DNA of 41,989 nt from Heliobacterium chlorum (GCF_014502795.1 NZ_JACVHF010000024.1:1-41989); one strand, 5' to 3'; counted from the stretch's first letter, positions 26,884 through 35,322 are shown. The notes: a model not told the origin generated them from the sequence alone. Made by a program: numbers and translations.

Positions 26884-26924
26884 AGTACGCTCTTTATATG
26901 TTTCCGGAATAGCCGGAGCGTACT
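26884..26924 (+). promoter_or_regulatory. 9-bp inverted repeat just before the SD of the Tat-exported protein
   Basis: AGTACGCTC (26884-26892) and GAGCGTACT (26916-26924) are perfect arms enclosing a smaller CCGG-AATAG-CCGG stem. The right arm ends two bases before AAGGAG. A TTGACT lies upstream, but the base run 17 bases later is a poor -10. It could be a 5' UTR hairpin that gates translation, or an operator in the divergent region. Confidence 0.45.
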
Positions 26925-26937
26925 TAAGGAGAAGGAC

Positions 26938-28341
26938 ATGTTTAAGGGAAATAGACTTATGAGCCGGCGCTCCTTTCTCGCCGCTGGCGTCGGCGCTACC
27001 GCCGTCGGTGCCTTGGCTTTGTGGGAAAGCAAGCGTCACCATCTATTTTATCAAAAACCGGCAAATCCGTGGACGCCCCGTTCTTTATCGGAAGCACCCG
27101 ATATCGAGCTGCGCAGGCATCCCTATCCTTATCGAGCGAGTATGAGCATCACCTCGGACATCGATGGCTCATCGCCCAAAGAGTTTGGCGTCATCCACCA
27201 GTTTTTAAATACCGACCGGGAGACTGAAACCGGAAAAGGTCTCGGCCTGGATGTAGGTAATTCCTGTTGGATGGTCGTCGATTCAGACTGGCCCGGTACC
27301 ATCGACCGTGAAGGCAAGACGATTCGCCAGCAGATGAGTTACTGGAGCAGTACGGCGATGAAGGAAGAGTATGCGGCGCTGTTGATCCGAAAATATACCC
27401 GTTGCGGTTGGATCGATTCGGTCCACAGCTACGGTGATTTTAACCGGAACGACCCTGGCCCGACTTCTTTCACCCGGGCTATCGCGGAACGAAGCATCAC
27501 CGAATGGAAGCACCGGGGATTACAATATACTGTCTGGATCGATCACGGAAACAGCTCCAACGTGCAGAATCTGGGGCACAAAGGGTCGACCCGCACCTAT
27601 CAAGGCGGCGACGATCCCTCATCCCCTTACTACCACACCGATTTGTTGATCCCCTACGGGATTCGCTTTGTCTGGCACTCCGCCACTTCTGCCGATGAGG
27701 TTGATTTTAGCCGTTCCGATCTGATTTATCCGATCGTGCTCGGTGACGGTCAGAAGGTCTGGGGATTTCATCGCTACTCTTGTGCGAAACATTGGTTTCC
27801 CAAAAACCCCGATTTTCTCTGGAGTCCCTACCTGCTTCAGCGGCAAGTCACGGAAGACAATCTGTCCCAGTTGATTAAACAGGGTGGTTTTTGTTCCCTT
27901 GCGCAGCATTTAGGCGGCCCTACCGATCTGTATCTCGCTTTTCCTGAGGAAGCACTGGGTCCATTGCGCCGCATTTCGGAACTGTTCCATCAAGGGATTT
28001 TGTTTGTGGCTCGAACCTCTCGCTTGTTGCGCTACAACCAGGTGAACAACTTCCTCCGGTTCCGAGTCCAGAGTGATAGCGAAGGTCACTCTATCCTTCT
28101 GGATGCTGTGGACGACCCCCATTTGGGCAGCTTCAAACCATCCTTTGACGATTTACGAGGGACGACCTTCTATTGCAACGATCCCTCAACAGTTCGGCTC
28201 TTTTATGGCGATCGGCAGATTCCCGACGAGTTCATTACTCGAAATCCCGCCGATCACACGGGACGGCCCAGCATCTCCCTGCGCTGGTATGAACCAGATT
28301 ACTCCGATTACTATGAGTACGGACAAGGATTGGCCTATTAG
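26938..28341 (+). CDS. Tat-exported protein of uncertain function, possibly of the deacetylase/glycosidase fold
   Basis: The 467-residue protein starts with a Tat signal: MSRRSFLAAGVGATAVGALA carries the SRRxFL twin-arginine motif at residues 9-14 and a weakly hydrophobic stretch. The mature part opens with RASMSITSDIDG, then WIDSVHSYGDF, VWIDHGN and FVWHSAT. Such Asp- and His-rich strand ends are what (beta/alpha) polysaccharide deacetylase-like or glycosidase-like proteins show, but I cannot identify a family with certainty. The C-terminus (about 365-467) looks like a beta-rich accessory domain. The first ATG is chosen because AAGGAG lies six bases before it. It converges with the deacetylase/glycosyltransferase operon, hinting at envelope polysaccharide work. 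Confidence 0.8.
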   Translation: MFKGNRLMSRRSFLAAGVGATAVGALALWESKRHHLFYQKPANPWTPRSLSEAPDIELRRHPYPYRASMSITSDIDGSSPKEFGVIHQFLNTDRETETGKGLGLDVGNSCWMVVDSDWPGTIDREGKTIRQQMSYWSSTAMKEEYAALLIRKYTRCGWIDSVHSYGDFNRNDPGPTSFTRAIAERSITEWKHRGLQYTVWIDHGNSSNVQNLGHKGSTRTYQGGDDPSSPYYHTDLLIPYGIRFVWHSATSADEVDFSRSDLIYPIVLGDGQKVWGFHRYSCAKHWFPKNPDFLWSPYLLQRQVTEDNLSQLIKQGGFCSLAQHLGGPTDLYLAFPEEALGPLRRISELFHQGILFVARTSRLLRYNQVNNFLRFRVQSDSEGHSILLDAVDDPHLGSFKPSFDDLRGTTFYCNDPSTVRLFYGDRQIPDEFITRNPADHTGRPSISLRWYEPDYSDYYEYGQGLAY

Positions 28342-28438
28342 CGGGATCGTCGAGGTAATCGGACAATCGACGACGATAAAGGGACATTACTGTGTTATCC
28401 GTCCATGGTCTTGTGTATAGCGACTTGTGGAAGATGCA

Positions 28439-28468
28439 GAAATGGCTAGGCATACGCCTAGCCATTTC
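28439..28468. terminator. Bidirectional terminator between convergent genes
   Basis: GAAATGGCTAGGC and GCCTAGCCATTTC form a perfect 13-bp stem with a 4-base loop between the stops of the Tat-exported protein (plus) and the deacetylase lipoprotein (minus). T-rich tails are short, but the position suits a shared terminator. Confidence 0.8.
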
Positions 28469-29434
28469 TTATTGTGCTTGCTTCGATTTTAATCGTTGAA
28501 TAAACCCGTTCAGACCGTCACTCTGTGCGACCGGGATCCGGGCGATCGCTTTAAGGTTGTTCTTATGTTTGATTTTACTCATGCATAGACCCATGCTATA
28601 GCCTAATTCATCCATCGTCTGCATGACTTTTTCATCATATTCTCCGTAAGGGTAAGCCAGTGCATAGACATCCCAGCCATAACGTTGCTCGATAAAGGTT
28701 TTCGCTTGCCGCAAGTCTTCTTTTACGCGGCTGTTGGCTTCTTCTGTCGTTTCCAGTTGACCGTTCGCTTTCTTTATTTTTGTGATCAGTACTGAAATTC
28801 CGTTCACCTTATCGTGGGAATCAAAGGTGTGCGATTGTACATCACAAAGTCCACTAGCGACCATCTCATCCATCTGCGGCCAGGAAAGGTAGTCTGACTT
28901 ATCGGGAGCGTAGGGTTTGTTAGACTTCTCGAATTGTAACCAATTCACCACCGGGAAAATGGTAAAAGGATAGTTATGTTTCTTTAAGACGGGATAGGCC
29001 AGTTGGTAACTCGATTCATACCCGTCATCGAGCGTGATGACAACCGGCTTTTGAGGCAACGGCGTTCCGTTTTTGTAATGATCCCAAACTTGCCGCAGCG
29101 CCACCACGTGATAGCCTTCCTGTTGCAAATAGTCCATCTGCTCCGAAAAATCATCCACATAGACAGCGACTTCCTGCTTGGGCCAGTAGCCTCGCGGGGC
29201 AAAATGATGATACATGAGAATATAGATGGGTTCTCCCTTTTTTAGAAAAGGCCCCTGGTCCTGCGGCTGCTTTGATTCTGTCTGTGTCGATTCTTGTGGT
29301 ACCGTGGTTTCGGTAGATGATGGCGACGGCGGTGCCGTTTTCGAACATCCCACGATCAGTAAGAACAGAAAAAGAAACAGTCCAGCATAAAGAAAGTATC
29401 GTGGGTATCGATACCCGCCCGACTTTGTACGCAT
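28469..29434 (-). CDS. Polysaccharide deacetylase (NodB domain) lipoprotein
   Basis: A 321-residue lipoprotein. A hydrophobic signal (about 13-28) ends in the lipobox IVGC near residue 30. A Ser/Thr/Pro/Gln-rich tether (about 31-62) follows, then a NodB catalytic domain. Its motifs are YILMYHHFAP, VITLDDGYESSY (catalytic Asp and metal Asp), VQSHTFDSH (metal histidines) and ALAYPYGEYD. Relatives such as IcaB and PgaB remove N-acetyl groups from poly-N-acetylglucosamine outside the cell. The substrate here is not known. The ATG shares a base with the stop of the upstream DUF2304 gene (TAATG), so translation is coupled. It is last in GT2-DUF2304-deacetylase. Confidence 0.92.
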   Translation of the reverse strand: MRTKSGGYRYPRYFLYAGLFLFLFLLIVGCSKTAPPSPSSTETTVPQESTQTESKQPQDQGPFLKKGEPIYILMYHHFAPRGYWPKQEVAVYVDDFSEQMDYLQQEGYHVVALRQVWDHYKNGTPLPQKPVVITLDDGYESSYQLAYPVLKKHNYPFTIFPVVNWLQFEKSNKPYAPDKSDYLSWPQMDEMVASGLCDVQSHTFDSHDKVNGISVLITKIKKANGQLETTEEANSRVKEDLRQAKTFIEQRYGWDVYALAYPYGEYDEKVMQTMDELGYSMGLCMSKIKHKNNLKAIARIPVAQSDGLNGFIQRLKSKQAQ

Positions 29435-29823
29435 TATTTACGCTCCTTTTCGCGGATTCCGTTGGTATCTGCCATTCGTTCCTCCAACTCCCGGATGCGT
29501 TGGTTGAGCAACGCCACTTCTTGCACGACCCGGGTGTGCTTAGAGTCTAATTTAGAAATGATCACGGAAAAATGCAGGATCAAAGAGAAGCAAAAGATCA
29601 GGCCGAAAAAGAACAATGCCGCCGGCGCATAGTAGATGCCCAAGGCTTGGGCAATCCATTCCAGGAGTTCATGCTTCAACGACAGCAACAGCATGAGAGC
29701 ACCCACGAAGAGCCAGAGGATGGAGTACTGCTCTTTTAAGGAATAGCGACGCACCATTTCCAGGACAAAGCCGAGGAAAATGACGCTGATGACGGTGGCA
29801 TAGTTGTAAACAGTCAACTCCAT
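29434..29823 (-). CDS. DUF2304 small membrane protein
   Basis: A 129-residue integral membrane protein. Three hydrophobic segments (about 8-26, 36-52, 65-90) are followed by a charged coiled-coil tail (about 95-129). The string VLEMVRRYSLKEQYSILWL is typical of DUF2304 proteins, which usually sit beside a DPM1-like glycosyltransferase, as here. An accessory or anchoring role for that enzyme is inferred from the pairing; no activity is established. It lies three bases after the glycosyltransferase gene and overlaps the deacetylase start by one base. Confidence 0.88.
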   Translation of the reverse strand: MELTVYNYATVISVIFLGFVLEMVRRYSLKEQYSILWLFVGALMLLLSLKHELLEWIAQALGIYYAPAALFFFGLIFCFSLILHFSVIISKLDSKHTRVVQEVALLNQRIRELEERMADTNGIREKERK

Positions 29824-29826
29824 CGG

Positions 29827-30543
29827 TTAGGCCCCCTTGAGCTTTGGCCGTACCACATTGATCATGATCGCCAAGAGCACTTTGATCATATAGTAAATCG
29901 ATTTCACCGGTGTAATCGATGAGGTGCCCGCTTGTCGAGCGTCCATGCCTACGGAGACCTCAGCGATGCGAAAACCGGCTCGTTTCAGCAAAACGAGTGC
30001 TTCCACTTCCGGGTAGTCCGTCGGGTAATTACGGGCATAGAAAGCGATGATCTCCCGATCGACGGCGCGGTAGCCGGAGGTTGTATCGGTGAACTTTTGA
30101 CCTGTGATCAAGCTGACGACCAACGAAAAAATGACCATGCCCAGTCGGCGCATGATCGTCGATCGATAAGCTGTTTTTTCTACGTACCGGGAGCCTACGG
30201 TCATATTGACGTCCCCTCGCAGCAACGGGGCGAGGAGTCTAGGCAGATCATCGGGATTATGCTGCCCGTCGGCATCTACTTGGACGGCGATGTCATAACC
30301 GCGACGATGAGCGAAGATATAACCGGTCTGCATGGCGCCGCCGATACCTAAGTTGTGGGGCAAGTCGATCACGGTAACGCTGCCGACATCCCGGGCTGCT
30401 TGGGAAGTATTATCCTTAGATCCATCGTTGATGACGACAATATCGTAGTGTTCCGGTAAAGCCTGGATTTTGCGTAAGACCGTAGGTATGCTGTTTTGTT
30501 CATTATAGGCCGGTATGATGATGAGCACTTTTTTCTTTTCCAT
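29827..30543 (-). CDS. Family 2 glycosyltransferase (dolichol/polyprenyl-phosphate sugar synthase-like)
   Basis: A 238-residue GT-A enzyme. VLIIIPAYNEQNSIPTVL begins the nucleotide-sugar site, VVINDGSKDNT and VQVDADGQHNP supply the metal-binding aspartates (DAD), and VGSRYVEK and DTTSGYRAVDR follow. This pattern is that of DPM1-like transferases that charge a polyprenyl phosphate with a hexose. A hydrophobic C-terminal segment (about 213-230) suggests membrane contact. It is first in the operon with DUF2304 and the deacetylase, pointing to a cell-surface polysaccharide or glycan-decoration pathway. AGGAGG-like GGAGG precedes the ATG. Confidence 0.92.
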   Translation of the reverse strand: MEKKKVLIIIPAYNEQNSIPTVLRKIQALPEHYDIVVINDGSKDNTSQAARDVGSVTVIDLPHNLGIGGAMQTGYIFAHRRGYDIAVQVDADGQHNPDDLPRLLAPLLRGDVNMTVGSRYVEKTAYRSTIMRRLGMVIFSLVVSLITGQKFTDTTSGYRAVDREIIAFYARNYPTDYPEVEALVLLKRAGFRIAEVSVGMDARQAGTSSITPVKSIYYMIKVLLAIMINVVRPKLKGA

Positions 30544-30696
30544 AGGGCCTCCTCATACTCCTGCGGCCTTGGACACGTTGCAGCCATTATCTGTATTAAG
30601 CGCAGGACAAGGATAGCACAGTGTCCGGTAATTTTCAATGTGTGGACCGTCTTGCTCACCTTCTCAGGAATTAGGCAGAGGTGCACTATCTCATGA

Positions 30697-30743
30697 AAAG
30701 GAAAAGCTCCTAACCTTCACCTGCAGTTAGGATCTTTTCCTTT
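30697..30743 (-). terminator. Terminator of the hydrogenase operon
   Basis: AAAGGAAAAG(C)TCCTAAC and GTTAGGA(T)CTTTTCCTTT form a long stem (30697-30714 with 30726-30743) with one internal mismatch and an 11-base loop, 114 bases past the hydA stop. The U-run is the lower part of the stem itself. Confidence 0.75.
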
Positions 30744-30751
30744 AAATAAAG

Positions 30752-30797
30752 GGTTCAAACAAAAGCTCGCTTTAATGGTTCAAACAGGGCTCGCCCT
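30752..30797. repeat. Two tandem 25-bp units, each with a small palindrome
   Basis: GGTTCAAAC occurs at 30752-30760 and 30777-30785. The first copy is followed by AAAGCTCGCTTT and the second by AGGGCTCGCCCT. The central CTCG is kept while both flanks change together, so complementarity is preserved. The units lie between the hydA stop and its terminator. The rest of 30544-30856 shows no gene. Confidence 0.6.
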
Positions 30798-30856
30798 ACT
30801 GAATCCGTCGATTATGAAAGATAGTTTCACGAACAAGTTTCTTTACTACTGAGTCA

Positions 30857-32716
30857 TTACTTCACACGCTCTTGGTATCCCTCGGTATGCAAAAGCCGGT
30901 GAGCCAGTTCGCTGCCCGGATGGCCGAGAATCTCCCGGTAAAGGAGTTGAACGACAGGGTTCTCGTGGCTGTAACGCAAATTTTTGTGGCTGTCGATGTC
31001 ATAAAGAGCGTCGGCACGGTCATGACGATAATCGAGGGAGACTTTCTTATGATCACGGCCGCCGAGGATCGGTTGACCGCCGCCGCCGACACAGCCGCCG
31101 GGACAAGCCATCACTTCGACAAAATCGATCCTCTCCCCGGCCTGAATCGCCTCAAGGACACGACGGGCGTTTCCTGTCCCGTGGGCGACCGCCACACGGA
31201 TGTCATATTCGCCGAGATTGACATGGAGCAGTTTTAAGCCCTTTTCCCCGCGAACCTCCCGGAACTCAATCGGCGCCGGTTGTACTTTGTCGTTCTGCCC
31301 AGTTCCATTGCCTAAAAGGACCCAACTTGTCGTCCGTAAGGTAGCTTCCATGACACCGCCTGTAGCCCCAAAGATCGTCCCCGCACCGGTTACTTCCCTG
31401 AAGGCCGAATCAAAAGGTTCATCGGGCAGTTCGGAAAACTCGATGCCCGCCTCTCGAATCATGCGCACCAGCTCTCGGGTGGTTAAGACATAATCCACAT
31501 CGGGACGTCCATCGTAGCCGTGCTCAAGGCGGGCAGCTTCATACTTTTTCGCCGTACAGGGCATGACGGCGACGGAAACGACCTTCTCCTTGGGAAGGTT
31601 TCGTTCTTGATGGTATGTGTACCGCGTCAAAGCGCCGAACATAGACATGGGCGATTTGCAGGTCGAAAGGTTTGGGATGAACTGGGGATAGTGATGTTCG
31701 ACCAGCTTAATCCAGGCTGGGCAGCAAGACGTGAAGAAGGGCAACTGACCGGCTTGAAAACGGTGCAAAAACTCGTAAGCCTCTTCAACGATCGTCAGGT
31801 CCGCCGCAAAATCTGTCGCCAAGACTTGATTGAATCCGAGGCGGCGCAGCGCCGCTACCATCTTGCCGGTCACTTTTGTTCCCACCGGTAGTCCGAAGGC
31901 TTCCCCTAATGTGACCTGGATGGAAGGGGCTGTTTGGACAACCACGTGAACTTCTGGGTCGGCGAGGGCTTTCCAAACATCGTCGATGCATTCTTTTTCC
32001 GTAAGGGCACCGACAGGACAAGAGAGGACACATTGACCGCACATGATGCAATCCACATCACCCATATCCCGGGAAAAGGCCGGGGCGATGATTGTATCAA
32101 AGCCGCGATTTTGGGCAGCGATGACACAGTTTTCCTGAACCTTGGCACAGATGTTTTCGCAGCGCCGGCAATGGATGCACTTGTTGGGATCATGGCGAAT
32201 GGAAGGGTTGTTCTCCTGTACGGGAATCTGGTGGGCTTCTCCTTGTACCTCAATGCGGCGGATCCCTAAATTATCGGCGATGTTTTGTAATTCACAGTTG
32301 AGGTTGCGGATACAGGAGGTACATTCGCGCGAGTGATCCGACAAAATCAGTTCTACCACGCGCTTACGGGCTTTGCGGACTCGCGGCGTGTTCGTGTACA
32401 CCTTGAGTCCCTCTGCCACCGGGTACACACAGGCGGCTTGTAAAGACCGCTGCCCCTCGATTTCCACCAGGCAGACTCGGCAGGCACCGATCTCGTTGAT
32501 TTCCCGGAGGTAGCAGAGACTGGGAATCGTAATGCCCACTTCCCGGGCCGCATCTAGCACCGTTTTGCCCGCCTCAATTTCGACTGGGCGCCCGTCGATT
32601 TCAAGGCGCACTTTTTTAGGGCCGAAGAAATGAGAGGAACGAGATCTGGTGTGTACCTCGGCAGACGTAAGCGGCGGCATCTCCGGGATAATAGGCCGTT
32701 TCAGATCGATCTTCAT
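30857..32716 (-). CDS. hydA: [FeFe] hydrogenase catalytic subunit (HydA, multi-cluster type)
   Basis: The 619-residue enzyme makes or uptakes H2. Domains in order are: N-terminal [2Fe-2S] plant-ferredoxin-like domain (CYLREINEIGACRVC); the His-Cys [4Fe-4S] segment (HSRECTSCIRNLNCEL); a 2[4Fe-4S] ferredoxin domain (CIHCRRCENIC and CIMCGQCVLSCP); and the H-cluster domain with all three signatures, TSCCPAW, MPCTAKKYE and EVMACPGGCVGGGGQP. The C-terminal small-subunit motif (PGSELAHRLLHT) is fused. The ATG at 32716 with AGGAGG is used; it overlaps the stop of the NuoEF-like gene as ATGA. Pairing with a NuoE/NuoF-like protein resembles NAD-linked, often bifurcating HydABC enzymes; bifurcation is inferred. 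Confidence 0.95.
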   Translation of the reverse strand: MKIDLKRPIIPEMPPLTSAEVHTRSRSSHFFGPKKVRLEIDGRPVEIEAGKTVLDAAREVGITIPSLCYLREINEIGACRVCLVEIEGQRSLQAACVYPVAEGLKVYTNTPRVRKARKRVVELILSDHSRECTSCIRNLNCELQNIADNLGIRRIEVQGEAHQIPVQENNPSIRHDPNKCIHCRRCENICAKVQENCVIAAQNRGFDTIIAPAFSRDMGDVDCIMCGQCVLSCPVGALTEKECIDDVWKALADPEVHVVVQTAPSIQVTLGEAFGLPVGTKVTGKMVAALRRLGFNQVLATDFAADLTIVEEAYEFLHRFQAGQLPFFTSCCPAWIKLVEHHYPQFIPNLSTCKSPMSMFGALTRYTYHQERNLPKEKVVSVAVMPCTAKKYEAARLEHGYDGRPDVDYVLTTRELVRMIREAGIEFSELPDEPFDSAFREVTGAGTIFGATGGVMEATLRTTSWVLLGNGTGQNDKVQPAPIEFREVRGEKGLKLLHVNLGEYDIRVAVAHGTGNARRVLEAIQAGERIDFVEVMACPGGCVGGGGQPILGGRDHKKVSLDYRHDRADALYDIDSHKNLRYSHENPVVQLLYREILGHPGSELAHRLLHTEGYQERVK

Positions 32717-35235
32717 CGTTCTCCCTCCTGTGCGATCACATGGACCGGACATTTTTGGGCGCAAGCGCCGCAAGCGATGCACAGTTTTGCATCAATAGCA
32801 AAGAGTGTTTTGCGAATTTCGCCGGAAATAGCCTGTACTGGGCACACTTTGACACAGAGTCCACAGCGCCGGCATTTCTCCCCATCGATCCTATACTTGC
32901 CTTTCGGCTTTAAGGCTGCGCAAACACCGGCAGGACAGCGTTTTTCTTTGATATGAGCTTCATATTCATGGCGGAAATGACGCAGGGTGCTCAAGACTGG
33001 ATTCGGAGCCGTCTGTCCTAAGCCGCAGAGCGAAGCCTCCTTGATGTCGTGTCCGAGTTCTTCCAAGAGGTCAAGGTCTTTCATGGTTCCCTTTCCTTCA
33101 GTGATACGGGTGATGATCTCTAACAGACGGCGGGTGCCGATACGGCAAGGGGTACACTTTCCACAAGACTCATCTTGGGTGAATTCGAGATAAAAACGGG
33201 CGATATCAACCATACAATCCGTCTCATCCATGACGATGAGCCCGCCTGAGCCCATCATAGAGCCTATTTTCATCAAGCTGTCGTAGTCGATAGGAATATC
33301 GAGATACTCAGCAGGCAAACAGCCGCCAGAGGGCCCGCCGGTCTGAACAGCTTTAAATGCTTTGCCCTTGGGAATACCGCCGCCGATGCCATAGATGATG
33401 GTACGCAGTGACGTCCCCATGGGCACCTCGATGAGTCCTGTATTGTTGATTTTCCCGGCTAAGGAGAAAATCTTTGTTCCCTTGCTCCCGCTCGTCCCCA
33501 TCGCAGCGTACCAATCGGCACCCTTGCAGATGATCTGAGGGATGTTGGCATAGGTCTCCACATTGTTGAGTAATGTTGGTTTCCCCCAAAGGCCGCTGAT
33601 GGCGGGATAAGGCGGACGGGTTCGCGGTTCGCCTCGTTTGCCGCTCACCGAATTCAGCAAGGCTGTCTCTTCGCCGCAGACAAAAGCGCCCGCACCTAGG
33701 CGAATCTCGATATCAAAGGAGAATCCGGTTCCCAAGATATTTTTACCGAGCAGCCCAGCCCGGCGGGCTTGCTCAATGGCGACTTCAAGGCGGTGAACGG
33801 CGATGGGATACTCGGCCCGGACATAGACAAAGCCTTGCTGGGCGCCGATGGCATAACCGGCGATCGTCATCGCTTCAAGGACGGCATGGGGGTCGCCCTC
33901 GAGTATGCTCCGATCCATAAAGGCCCCCGGGTCGCCTTCATCGGCGTTACATACCACGTATTTTACGGTTTCTTTTACGGCAGCCGTATAGGCCCATTTT
34001 CGACCTGTTAAAAAACCGGCACCTCCCCGGCCTCGAAGACCGGAGCGGGTGATCGTCTCGATCACTTCTGTAGGCTTCATCGCGGTGAGCGCTTTCGCCA
34101 GGCCAAAATAACCGCCGCTGGCAATATACTCATTGATGTTTTCCGGATCGATGATGCCGCAGTTGCGCAAAGCGACCCGGATCTGAGGATGGAAGAACTC
34201 GTTTTCATCGATGGTATTTCGAGACGCCCCTTCGGGCGGGTGTTTATAGAGAAGGCGGTCCATCGTCTGTCCCTGAACGATGTGGCGTTCTACGATTTCC
34301 GGCACATCGTTGGGAGTCACTTGGCAGTAAAAGACGCGCTCTGGATGAACGACCAAGATAGGTCCTAGTTCACAAAAGCCGAAGCAACCTGTATGTACAA
34401 CAGCGATTTCTCCATCTAAGCCCCGCGCCAGCAGTTCCCGCCGCAAAGCGGACTGGATTTCCACGCTGCGAGACGACGTACAGCCCGTACCAGCACAGAC
34501 GAGGATCTGGTGCCGGTATAGCTTGGCCGCTGGCTCTGCTGCCAAGGCATCGTCGGCTTTTTGGAATACCCAATCGGGTACTTGATCAGGGTGCATCCGC
34601 TGGATGTATCGCGCAGCATAGCTGTGGCGGATCTGTTCTAACCTTTGCGGCGACAGTACGGGTCTGATGATCGGTTCTGCCTGAGTCGGCGGTAGGTGAT
34701 TTTTCAAACGGTCGGCTTTACCGGTGACAGTATCGATACCTGTGTCGGCTTCCGTTGTTGTGGCACCCTCCTGATCCCGCTGCCGGTATTGCCGAATCAG
34801 TTCAGGTACGTCAGAGGCTTTGACCCTGCCGTGAACTTCCCCATCGATCAGCACTGCCGGCGCCAAGCCGCAAGCACCGACACAGCGTGTATTAGTCAAC
34901 GTAAATAAACCATCGGTCGTCGTCTGATCCATGTCAGCGGCCAGTTCCTTTTTGATCGCTTCAAGCACCTCGGGAGCACCCTTAACATAACAGGCTGTTC
35001 CAAGGCAGACGCTGATCGTATGTTTGCCCTTCGGCTTCGTCGTAAAGAGGCTGTAAAAGGTGACTACACCGGCCACTTCACTGAGAGGCAGGCCGACTTT
35101 ATCGGCGATATAGCCGAGGATATCTTCCGGGAGGTATCCATACAGTTCCTGCGCTTTCTGCAAAATGCGAATCAGCTGGCCTGGGCTATCCTTGTACTGG
35201 CTGATGATTTTATTCAGATCATCGAGTCGTTCCAT
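32713..35235 (-). CDS. Fused NuoE-NuoF-like diaphorase subunit of the [FeFe] hydrogenase
   Basis: One 840-residue polypeptide joins what are normally two subunits (HydC and HydB, or NuoE and NuoF). Residues about 1-155 are NuoE-like, with the [2Fe-2S] cysteines in CLGTACYVKG and TRCVGACGLAP. A polar linker (about 160-200) follows. About 235-345 is the thioredoxin-like [2Fe-2S] domain (CAGTGCTSS, HTGCFGFCELGP). About 390-745 is the NuoF core with FMN/NADH motifs RGRGGAGFLTGRKW and CNADEGDPGAFMDR and the [4Fe-4S] motif SCGKCTPCRIGTRR. The C-terminus is a 2[4Fe-4S] ferredoxin (CRRCGLCVKVCP, CIACGACAQKCP). The start at 35235 has AAAGGAG seven bases upstream. It would exchange electrons between NAD(H), HydA and possibly ferredoxin. 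Confidence 0.93.
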   Translation of the reverse strand: MERLDDLNKIISQYKDSPGQLIRILQKAQELYGYLPEDILGYIADKVGLPLSEVAGVVTFYSLFTTKPKGKHTISVCLGTACYVKGAPEVLEAIKKELAADMDQTTTDGLFTLTNTRCVGACGLAPAVLIDGEVHGRVKASDVPELIRQYRQRDQEGATTTEADTGIDTVTGKADRLKNHLPPTQAEPIIRPVLSPQRLEQIRHSYAARYIQRMHPDQVPDWVFQKADDALAAEPAAKLYRHQILVCAGTGCTSSRSVEIQSALRRELLARGLDGEIAVVHTGCFGFCELGPILVVHPERVFYCQVTPNDVPEIVERHIVQGQTMDRLLYKHPPEGASRNTIDENEFFHPQIRVALRNCGIIDPENINEYIASGGYFGLAKALTAMKPTEVIETITRSGLRGRGGAGFLTGRKWAYTAAVKETVKYVVCNADEGDPGAFMDRSILEGDPHAVLEAMTIAGYAIGAQQGFVYVRAEYPIAVHRLEVAIEQARRAGLLGKNILGTGFSFDIEIRLGAGAFVCGEETALLNSVSGKRGEPRTRPPYPAISGLWGKPTLLNNVETYANIPQIICKGADWYAAMGTSGSKGTKIFSLAGKINNTGLIEVPMGTSLRTIIYGIGGGIPKGKAFKAVQTGGPSGGCLPAEYLDIPIDYDSLMKIGSMMGSGGLIVMDETDCMVDIARFYLEFTQDESCGKCTPCRIGTRRLLEIITRITEGKGTMKDLDLLEELGHDIKEASLCGLGQTAPNPVLSTLRHFRHEYEAHIKEKRCPAGVCAALKPKGKYRIDGEKCRRCGLCVKVCPVQAISGEIRKTLFAIDAKLCIACGACAQKCPVHVIAQEGER

Positions 35236-35306
35236 AAAAGCGCTCCTTTCCATTGGCCGCAGACAATAATCGGAACATTTCAGTATAACGAGTAGTATTA
35301 CGTATA

Positions 35307-35322
35307 AGTGAATTATATCACT
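35307..35322 (-). promoter_or_regulatory. Hydrogenase promoter -10 inside a Rex-like palindrome
   Basis: On the minus strand AGTGA-TATAAT-TCACT is a perfect 5-bp inverted repeat whose centre is a consensus TATAAT (35312-35317), 77 bases before the start codon. It resembles the Rex operator TTGTGAAN4TTCACAA at most central positions; Rex often represses fermentative and hydrogenase genes. No clear -35 is seen. The rest of 35236-35561 is AT-rich and gene-free apart from a terminator. Confidence 0.45.

Noticed and set aside
32717-32782. A longer HydA start adding 22 residues
   Set aside because: It overlaps the 3' end of the NuoEF-like gene. The ATG at 32716 has AGGAGG and an ATGA overlap typical of coupled genes.
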